A DNA stretch of 64,000 bases from Rossellomorea aquimaris TF-12. Its GTDB lineage: Bacteria; Bacillota; Bacilli; Bacillales; Bacillaceae_B. The DNA lies in assembly GCF_001648555.1 (NCBI RefSeq), contig NZ_LQXM01000002.1, forward strand, positions 100,708-164,707, in the 5' to 3' direction. Below the pieces are notes generated by a model. It had not been told where the DNA came from and ran no database searches. It was given only the letters and a program-made list of their open reading frames with translations. Positions 56,991-64,000 of this stretch are shown piece after piece (within the stretch, counting starts at the first letter, position 1; the number at the start of each line of letters is the position of its first letter). Made by a program: the position numbers and the translations under genes.

Positions 56991-57058
56991 GACAGAGGGT
57001 CGAAACAATGATTCTAAACACTTATGATCCTTCTGTCATTATTTCAGAAGGTTTTTTT
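56991..57058 (+). promoter_or_regulatory. Candidate transcription attenuator in the panB leader
   Basis: CCTTCTG (57029-57035) pairs with CAGAAGG (57045-57051), followed by seven T: a classic terminator. The same left arm can instead pair with GACAGAGGGTC (56991-57001) via GATCCTTCTGTC (57026-57037), which would prevent the terminator. The two folds are mutually exclusive. A leader ORF starts between the arms. The sensed signal is unknown; it lies 65 bases before panB. Confidence 0.55.
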
Positions 57059-57067
57059 ATTGCATAA
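57008..57067 (+). CDS. Putative 19-residue leader peptide before panB
   Basis: ATG 57008 with AGAGGG eight bases upstream; reads MILNTYDPSVIISEGFFIA then TAA. Its RBS lies in the left arm of the proposed antiterminator and its codons 7-17 span the terminator, so translation could affect folding. Slightly rich in Ile/Val (four Ile, one Val), but not a clear run of one control codon. Speculative. Confidence 0.35.
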   Translation: MILNTYDPSVIISEGFFIA

Positions 57068-57122
57068 ATGAAAGTGCTTTCATTCTGTTTCGTCACCTCT
57101 GACTGAAAAGAAGGAGGAACAC

Positions 57123-57958
<836 letters not shown>

Positions 57959-57962
<4 letters not shown>

Positions 57963-58828
57963 AAATTGCAACAAAAATAGAAGATATACAAGAACAAATT
58001 ACTCTGCTTAAGCAATCAAGTTCTTCAATCGGGTTTGTCCCTACTATGGGATATCTACACGAGGGGCATTTAACCCTCGTGTCAGAGGCAAGAAAGAATA
58101 ATGAAGTAGTAGTCATGAGTATTTTTGTGAATCCATTACAATTTGGTCCGAATGAAGATTTTGATCGTTATCCACGTGATTATGAAAGAGACATAGAGTT
58201 AGCAAGAAACAATGGGGTAGACATACTTTTCTTACCTGAAACGGGTGAGATGTATAGCAGAGATCTATCTACTCGAATGAGTGTAATCGAGAGGGTAAAT
58301 GTCCTTTGTGGTAGAAAGCGAGAAGGTCATTTTGATGGGGTAGTCACAGTACTAACGAAGCTTTTTCATCTTATTCAGCCAACAAGAGCTTATTTTGGAT
58401 TGAAAGATGCCCAGCAGATAGCGGTTGTTGAAGGTTTAGTGAAAGACTATTTCTTTCCGGTTGAAATCATTCGAGTACCAACCGTCCGAGAAAAAGACGG
58501 ACTAGCAAAAAGCTCCAGAAATGTATATTTATCAGAGAAAGAAAGAGTTGAAGCACCTGCCCTCCATCAAAGTCTATTAAAGGCAAAAAATAGTATACAA
58601 GCAGGGTTAAGGGATCCTCAACAGATTATCAGTATGGTCTCTGAAACAATAAACAATGAAACATCAGGGATCGTAGATTATGTGGAAATATATTCTTTTC
58701 CAGGTTTGAAGGAGTTAGACACCTTAGATGGGGAAATCATTATAGCTTTAGCTGTTCAATTTGAAAAAGCCAGATTAATCGATAATCAGATCATCACCGT
58801 TAATGCAAAGGAGAATAAGAATGTTTAG
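57959..58828 (+). CDS. panC: Pantothenate synthetase
   Basis: 289 residues. [16 protein letters not shown] (HxGH nucleotide-binding), [25 protein letters not shown] and [14 protein letters not shown] (KMSKS-like). Joins pantoate and beta-alanine with ATP. Translationally coupled to panB; overlaps panD. Confidence 0.95.
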
Positions 58829-59204
58829 AACAATGATGAGTGGGAAAATTCATAGAGCAAGAGTGACGGAAGCAAATTTAGATTATGTAGGAAGTATTAC
58901 GATCGATGAAGATATTTTAGAACAAGTAGGGATGATGGCAAACGAGAAGGTTCAAATCGTAAACAACAATAACGGTGCCCGTCTTGAAACCTATATTATC
59001 CCTGGAGAAAGAGGAAGTGGAGTAATTTGTCTAAACGGCGCAGCGGCAAGACTCGTTCAAAAAGGGGATGTCGTCATAATCATTTCATACAAACTTGTGG
59101 CTGAAGAATATGTTCATGATCATGTACCTAAAGTAGCAATCATGGATGAAAACAACCAGATTGTTGAAATGATTGGAACAGAACCTGAAGCGACTATTTA
59201 TTAA
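58821..59204 (+). CDS. panD: Aspartate 1-decarboxylase proenzyme
   Basis: 127 residues. The self-cleavage site G-S occurs in DYVGSITID (Gly24-Ser25), giving the pyruvoyl group; [15 protein letters not shown] follows. Makes beta-alanine from aspartate for panC. RBS AAAGGAG; ATG 58821 lies inside the panC end. Confidence 0.96.
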   Translation: MFRTMMSGKIHRARVTEANLDYVGSITIDEDILEQVGMMANEKVQIVNNNNGARLETYIIPGERGSGVICLNGAAARLVQKGDVVIIISYKLVAEEYVHDHVPKVAIMDENNQIVEMIGTEPEATIY

Positions 59205-59293
59205 ACATATCCAATTTTTTATGTGGTTGAACACTGTCTCATTGACAGTGAAGGCAAGTGCGTAAATGAACAAAACTGATTAAATGAGCATAC

Positions 59294-59332
59294 AAAAAAA
59301 GCGAGATGCAATTTCATGCGTCTTGCTTTTTT
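59294..59332 (+). terminator. Intrinsic terminator after panD
   Basis: AAAAAAGCGAGATGCA / TGCGTCTTGCTTTTTT with two mismatches. It lies 90 bases after panD. Confidence 0.85.
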
Positions 59333-59336
59333 GATT

Positions 59337-59560
59337 GGCTGTTTTTCGTATGTTGTGTCTATTCATTTATTATTCAGTCAGAATAAAGAAGCACAGTGTA
59401 GGTTGGAGCGGAAAGGAACGTTCAAGTTCTGTTTCTACCACTCATCAAAAACACGAGTTATTTTTCTAAAGTTATGCTAATGGGGAAGGCCCCTAAGAAG
59501 AGCAGCAAACCACCTTCCCATCGATCTATATTATATAGGCACAACTTAGACGAAATCGCC
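59337..59560. repeat. Degenerate MITE-like repeat, possible copy 4
   Basis: 224 bases between GGCTGTTTTTCGTATGTTGTG (left) and, read on the opposite strand, GGCGATTTCGTCTAAGTTGTG (right). Resembles the arms of the other copies but requires small gaps. The rest of the panD-dinG gap shows no ORF. Confidence 0.3.
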
Positions 59561-59686
59561 TTTTTTAATTATTGGAAGGTATTTTGTTCTTTCTAGCTCT
59601 TCTAAATTGTATTATGGTACACTTATTTAGAAATCATAAAGAATAAGAGAGAATATTGAAGGATTTAAATTAAAGGCAGTGAAAAT

Positions 59687-62485
59687 ATGTTACCTTTTAA
59701 ACTTGTAGTAATAGACCTAGAAACGACTGGAAATTCCCCTAAAAAAGGGGAAAAAATAATACAATTATCGGCGGTGATCATTGAAGGTGGAAAAATCATT
59801 GACCAATTTACATCCTTTGTATGCCCAGGTAAGACTATTCCTCCCTTTATCGAGGAATTGACGGGAATCAATGATGAAATGGTAAAAGATGCTCCTGCTT
59901 TTCATGAGATCGCTCCAAAAATATTAGAGATTTTGAATAATGGTGTATTTGTAGCTCATAATGTTCAATTTGATTTGTCTTTTCTTCAGGGAGAATTAGA
60001 GGAAGCAGGTTATAATCCATTTTCAGGTCCTGCATTTGACACGGTTGAATTAGCGAAAATTGTACTACCTTCAGCAGATAGCTTTAAATTAACGGAGCTC
60101 TCATCTTCATTATCGTTAAGTCATGTAAAGCCTCATCAGGCTGATAGTGACGCATATGTAACAGCAGAACTTATTCTCTATTTTATTCAAGAGCTAACGA
60201 ACTTACCTCTCGTTACGTTAGAAAAGCTTCAACAGCTCTCAAACTATTTGAAAAGTGATCTTTCTTTGTTATTCGATGAGATTGTGAACGAAAAGCAAAA
60301 ACATGTTGAGGATTTACCAATAGCATTAGAAGTTTATAGAGGCATTGCTCTTCGTAAAAAACATTCATTTTCTCAAAAAAGAGAAAGCCATCATGATTTA
60401 GATTATGAGTTGGATGTTGAGGGAATGCTGGGTAAACATGTTCCTTTTTACGAGAAAAGAGAACAACAAATTGAAATGATGATGGAAATCCAACGTGCCT
60501 TTGAGCAATCACAACACATTGTAATTGAAGCAGGTACGGGAGTAGGAAAATCATTAGGCTATCTGTGGCCGTCAGTTATGTTTGCCCTCAGACGGAACGA
60601 AAGAATCGTAATCAGTACGTTTACCATTCAATTACAAGAACAATTGCTGAATAAAGAAATCAAATTACTTGAAAAAATTAGTCCTGTACCTTTCAAAACC
60701 GTATTGTTAAAGGGAAAAAATCATTACATAAATTTGTTTAAATTTGAACAGTCCTTACGTGAAACTGAAACTCAATATGATGTCGTACTGACTAAAATGC
60801 AAATTCTTGTATGGCTAACAAAGACGGAGTCTGGGGATTTGGATGAACTAAATTTAACCTCGGGTGGACAATTATTTTGGAATCGACTTCGCCATGATGG
60901 TTGGCATTTACCACATAATAAGGATCCCTGGGTAAACAAGGACTTCTATTTGTATGCAAGAAAGAATGCTCAAGAAGCTGATATCATACTTACAAATCAT
61001 TCAATGCTCCTTACAGATATTGCAAAGGAGAGGAGTATGCTTCCAAGCTTTGATTATTTAGTGATTGACGAAGCCCATCATTTAGAGAAATCCGCACGAC
61101 AGCATCTTGGGATCATGATGGATTATCTATCCATTAAATTTAGTACATCTCAATTGGGAACTCTTGATCAGAAACAGTTATATTACAAACTAAATGAGTT
61201 TGTTGAAAAATATTCCGTTGAAAACAAAACACATTCTTTTGAGCTGGACTCTTCGATTCATCAATTTTATATTGATTTGGAAGAAGCGATAGCCGTTCTG
61301 ACGAGTATATTTTATAAAAAAGCAAAAAAGAGAACAGGTGCTCAAAAGATTCAACTAAGGATTTCAGAAGAAATCAGAAGAAGCAGTTTTTGGCAGCCTG
61401 TACAAATGGCCATGGAAAGAGTCATCTCTGGTATGAAGTTAATAGAAAAAGAATTTTATGGCATATTAGACACCATCAAGGATAAAAAAATAAAGATTCA
61501 AGATAAGGAAAAAGCATTATTAGAGGAATTTTACAGCTTTTTAGAAGAGTGGAAAGAATTACGCTTGAATTTCCACTACATTTTCCTAGGAGAGATAAAC
61601 AACCATGTTTTTTGGCTTGATGGAGACACAAGGTCCTTACCTAACAGCTTAACTCTTCAGGCTCAACCTATTTCAGTTGACGAAAAGTTGCAGATGGAGA
61701 TTTTCAACAAGAAGAAAAGTGTTGTTTTAACTTCAGCTACTTTAACAGTAAGCGGTTCATTTAAATACTTCTTAAATGAAGTGGGACTAGTTGACCGGAA
61801 TGTAAAACATTTACAATTAACTTCACCATTTAATTATAATGAGATCTCTAGGCTTTTTGTCCCGAATGATGTGCCTGAAATTCAGCAGGTTCACAACGAC
61901 GAATATGTTGAATCCATTAGCTCTCATCTCATTGGAGTTGCCCAAGCTACAAAAGGAAGAATGCTTATTTTGTTTACTTCATATGACATGTTAAGGAAAA
62001 CATACGAACTGATGAAAGAGAGTGGTTTACTAGAGGAGTATGTACTAATGGCTCAGGGGATAACCTCTGGAAGTAGAACTCGATTAACAAAGAACTTTCA
62101 GCGATTCGATAAAGCCATTCTTTTTGGAACGAGTAGCTTTTGGGAAGGGGTAGACATTCCTGGTGAGGATCTATCTTGTCTTGCATTGGTAAGGTTACCT
62201 TTTACTCCACCAGATGAGCCGGTCACTCAAGCGAAATCAGAAATACTTAAGTCACAGGGGAAAAACCCTTTTTCATCACATTCATTACCTGAAGCGATTA
62301 TTCGCTTTAAACAAGGAGTAGGCAGGCTTATTAGAAGAAGCAGTGACCGGGGAATCGTAATCGTATATGACCGAAGAGTCGTCACAACAAAATACGGTAA
62401 TGCATTTTTAAAATCAATTCCTTCCATGCAAGTGAAAGAAGGGAATTTATTAGAATTGATACAATGGATTGATGATTGGCTTTAA
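59687..62485 (+). CDS. dinG: DinG-family exonuclease/helicase-like protein
   Basis: 932 residues. N-terminal DEDDh exonuclease (about 5-170: VIDLETTGN, HNVQFDLSFL, HQADSDAY) fused to a superfamily 2 XPD/DinG-like region with Walker A EAGTGVGKS at about 281, DEAH box VIDEAHH at about 459, and C-terminal motifs (SFWEGVDIPGED, GVGRLIRR). Fused Firmicute DinG has shown 3-prime to 5-prime exonuclease activity; iron-sulfur cysteines are not obvious. Single-gene unit. Confidence 0.94.
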   Translation: MLPFKLVVIDLETTGNSPKKGEKIIQLSAVIIEGGKIIDQFTSFVCPGKTIPPFIEELTGINDEMVKDAPAFHEIAPKILEILNNGVFVAHNVQFDLSFLQGELEEAGYNPFSGPAFDTVELAKIVLPSADSFKLTELSSSLSLSHVKPHQADSDAYVTAELILYFIQELTNLPLVTLEKLQQLSNYLKSDLSLLFDEIVNEKQKHVEDLPIALEVYRGIALRKKHSFSQKRESHHDLDYELDVEGMLGKHVPFYEKREQQIEMMMEIQRAFEQSQHIVIEAGTGVGKSLGYLWPSVMFALRRNERIVISTFTIQLQEQLLNKEIKLLEKISPVPFKTVLLKGKNHYINLFKFEQSLRETETQYDVVLTKMQILVWLTKTESGDLDELNLTSGGQLFWNRLRHDGWHLPHNKDPWVNKDFYLYARKNAQEADIILTNHSMLLTDIAKERSMLPSFDYLVIDEAHHLEKSARQHLGIMMDYLSIKFSTSQLGTLDQKQLYYKLNEFVEKYSVENKTHSFELDSSIHQFYIDLEEAIAVLTSIFYKKAKKRTGAQKIQLRISEEIRRSSFWQPVQMAMERVISGMKLIEKEFYGILDTIKDKKIKIQDKEKALLEEFYSFLEEWKELRLNFHYIFLGEINNHVFWLDGDTRSLPNSLTLQAQPISVDEKLQMEIFNKKKSVVLTSATLTVSGSFKYFLNEVGLVDRNVKHLQLTSPFNYNEISRLFVPNDVPEIQQVHNDEYVESISSHLIGVAQATKGRMLILFTSYDMLRKTYELMKESGLLEEYVLMAQGITSGSRTRLTKNFQRFDKAILFGTSSFWEGVDIPGEDLSCLALVRLPFTPPDEPVTQAKSEILKSQGKNPFSSHSLPEAIIRFKQGVGRLIRRSSDRGIVIVYDRRVVTTKYGNAFLKSIPSMQVKEGNLLELIQWIDDWL

Positions 62486-62564
62486 CTCTAAAAACTTAAG
62501 TGATAAATTTTTTCTCTTTAACACAACCTAATGAAGGTAGATGTGAATACTGGAGGAAAATGTT

Positions 62565-63407
62565 ATGAGAGTGGTCATTTCAACAATACTCATTTTTTTC
62601 ATAGTAATTTCAAGCACTATGGGTATGAAAATACCTCAAGTTAATTTGAATGTGTCCCATGATGAATATGCCATTACCTTTCTCCCTTTAAAAAGAGGGG
62701 AAGTAGCTATGCTTCATTTGGGGTCTGGAGAAAATTATTTAATTAATACTGGCCCAATGGCAGAATATGATCAATTGCTATATTACTTAAAACAGATCAA
62801 TATTAGTACATTTTCTGGCATTATAATCACTGAAGATCGAGAATATCATCCCGATTCAATTTTGAAGTTGAATAAAATTTTTTCAATCAATAATGTCATA
62901 ATGGCATCTTCATTAGCAAAATCAATAAAGCAAAATGATGGAATAAAGGTTACACCTATACTGGAAAATCAGTCATTTTCATTATCAAATGAGTTATCAA
63001 TTGAAGTGATACATGAAGGAAACGAAGTGAGAGAAGGATTGGATTTTTCTATTACATTTTTTCATCATCGATTTCTTTGGCTAAGCTCCCAGTCGTTGCA
63101 CTCCGAAAATGTACTGTTAAAAAAGAAATTGGGGAGTGTAAATATCGTTAAGATACCTATCCATTCTAAAACAGAGAGCATTTCGAATCGACTATTAATG
63201 CATATCGATCCCCAGACTGCTGTGCTTTATCGTTCGAAAGAAAAACTATTGAATGGTGACACATTGGAAGCCATAAATGAAGCCTGGATTGATCTATATC
63301 TAACTGGTCAACACGGGTTAATTTCAATTAAATTTAATCAAAGTAATTATGAAGTGATTACGTTTGATCAAGAAGATGTATTTAATAAAGAGACATTTTC
63401 TAATTAA
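62565..63407 (+). CDS. Exported protein with degenerate metallo-beta-lactamase-like fold
   Basis: 280 residues with an N-terminal hydrophobic signal or anchor (about 3-20). FLPLKRGEVAMLHLGSGENYLINTG (39-63) and the following helix-strand (YYLKQINISTFSGIIIT) follow the pattern of ComEC-type metallo-beta-lactamase domains. The metal motif is lost: at the T-H-x-x-x-D-H position it has TEDREYHPDS (89-98). Thus probably a non-enzymatic relative. Inserted between dinG and ypmA. Fold call is inference. Confidence 0.5.
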   Translation: MRVVISTILIFFIVISSTMGMKIPQVNLNVSHDEYAITFLPLKRGEVAMLHLGSGENYLINTGPMAEYDQLLYYLKQINISTFSGIIITEDREYHPDSILKLNKIFSINNVIMASSLAKSIKQNDGIKVTPILENQSFSLSNELSIEVIHEGNEVREGLDFSITFFHHRFLWLSSQSLHSENVLLKKKLGSVNIVKIPIHSKTESISNRLLMHIDPQTAVLYRSKEKLLNGDTLEAINEAWIDLYLTGQHGLISIKFNQSNYEVITFDQEDVFNKETFSN

Positions 63408-63423
63408 CTTCCCAACCATTTGG

Positions 63424-63444
63424 CTGACAACTTGTCAGTCTTTT
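63424..63444 (+). terminator. Short hairpin after the MBL-like gene
   Basis: CTGACAA, one base, TTGTCAG then TCTTTTCT; tight loop makes it a weak terminator call. Confidence 0.5.
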
Positions 63445-63503
63445 CTATGAAGGAAATAATCTTTAGTTTTTGAGTTTCAACCTACCAAAAACAGCATCAT
63501 TGT

Positions 63504-63512
63504 TGTTATAAT
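63504..63512 (+). promoter_or_regulatory. Extended -10 promoter for ypmA
   Basis: TGTTATAAT (TGnTATAAT), about 80 bases before ypmA; no good -35. Confidence 0.5.
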
Positions 63513-63592
63513 GTGTATAGTGTTTAGGATGGTCACCTTATATATTCAACGTAGCATTGTCGGGTTTGGCTCGTAGGAAAGGGAGGAATAAG

Positions 63593-63763
63593 ATGGACAG
63601 TAAGATTGAGATACTATCTACAGTTCGTATTGACTATACGGACAATTTATATAAAATAGTAGATGCATTAAATAGAACATTAAAAAAAGATGATTATATG
63701 TTTGGTTTGGCGTTAGATCCGGAAGATCAAAATCAAGCAATTTTAACAATTTATCGTACATAA
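63593..63763 (+). CDS. ypmA: DUF4264 small protein YpmA
   Basis: 56 residues (MDSKIEILSTVRIDYTDN...), beta-alpha-beta-like, soluble. GGGAGGAATA is the RBS; ORF opens at 63557. Matches YpmA, directly before ypmB and normally aspB. Function unknown. Confidence 0.85.
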   Translation: MDSKIEILSTVRIDYTDNLYKIVDALNRTLKKDDYMFGLALDPEDQNQAILTIYRT

Positions 63764-63775
63764 AGAGTGATTTAA

Positions 63776-64000
63776 ATGAAAAAATGGCTAACAATTATTA
63801 CTATTTTACTGCTTATTGTTTTTGTGTCAGCCTCAGTTATTCTTTACAAAGTAGCCCGATCACCTTTGAATAAAGATATGGAACAAGCAATGGAGAGAGT
63901 GAAGGAAGAAACTTCAATAGTAAATGTAGAAAATACCAGTTTTTATAATGGCTCAAAACCTTACGTTGTTATTACTGGTAAGGATGATAAAGGTGAAAAG
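63776..64000 (+). CDS. ypmB: Cell wall-associated/PepSY-type protein YpmB (partial)
   Basis: The first 75 codons; continues past the window end. N-terminal membrane anchor (KKWLTIITILLLIVFVSAS) followed by an extracytoplasmic DUF5590-type start. Twelve bases after ypmA. Function unknown. Confidence 0.8.
   Translation, partial: MKKWLTIITILLLIVFVSASVILYKVARSPLNKDMEQAMERVKEETSIVNVENTSFYNGSKPYVVITGKDDKGEK

Noticed and set aside
60213..60554. - strand open frame of 113 codons inside dinG
   Set aside because: Shadow of dinG: no RBS, no recognisable protein pattern, and the + strand frame is clearly coding.

Overview
The window is a chromosomal segment of an AT-rich, endospore-forming Firmicute of the family Bacillaceae. 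Gene order follows the Bacillus subtilis region recS-ypb-gudB-ypdA-prsW-sleB-ypeB-cmk-der-gpsA-spoIVA-hbs-mtrB-hepST-ndk-aro-qcr-dapB-bsh-cca-birA-pan-dinG-ypm almost gene for gene. Spore genes (cotJABC, sleB, ypeB, spoIVA, ypjB), bacillithiol genes (bshA, bshB1, ypdA) and strong AGGAGG-type ribosome binding sites support this. The species is not identifiable by eye. Nearly all genes lie on the + strand; exceptions are cotJABC, an asparaginase, ypzI and ypjC. No tRNA, rRNA, CRISPR, prophage or insertion-sequence transposase was seen.

Layout. 1-9 kb is the least conserved part: the end of recS, ypbD and ypbE, a lipid phosphatase/glycosyltransferase pair behind a promoter with a palindromic operator, ypbF, the cotJABC spore-coat operon on the - strand, a CBS-ACT protein, a membrane protein with a phosphoesterase, a CarH/LitR-type B12-binding MerR regulator, and the MecA paralogue ypbH. 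9.4-17.4 kb: glutamate dehydrogenase, ypdA, a frameshifted asparaginase, prsW, the germination pair sleB-ypeB, and the c-di-GMP receptor ypfA. 17.5-31 kb: housekeeping genes (cmk, plsC, S1-like ypfD, fni, der, gpsA), spore genes, hbs, folE and mtrB. 31-35 kb: heptaprenyl diphosphate and menaquinone genes, ndk and cheR. 35.6-42 kb: aroF-aroB-aroH-hisC-tyrA-aroE, with no trpEDCFBA genes at their usual place between aroH and hisC although the trp regulator mtrB is present. 42-51 kb: a probable catalytically dead amidohydrolase homologue, ypiA-ypiB(reoY), the cytochrome bc complex qcrABC, a frameshifted ypjA, ypjB, a YugP-type peptidase and ypjC. 51-59 kb: ypjD-dapB-mgsA-bshB1-bshA-cca-birA, then panBCD behind a leader that looks like a transcription attenuator. 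59.7-64 kb: dinG, a degenerate metallo-beta-lactamase-like exported protein, ypmA and the start of ypmB.

Most noteworthy: (1) the panB leader, with competing hairpins and a 19-codon leader ORF; (2) a dispersed MITE-like repeat with about 24-bp terminal inverted repeats, in three good and two degenerate copies; (3) a light/B12-type regulator; (4) two genes whose Shine-Dalgarno sequence is buried in a hairpin; (5) two single-base frameshifts, each explained by one base lost from a homopolymer; (6) two degenerate-enzyme genes inserted into an otherwise conserved order. I found no obvious multi-gene novel system.
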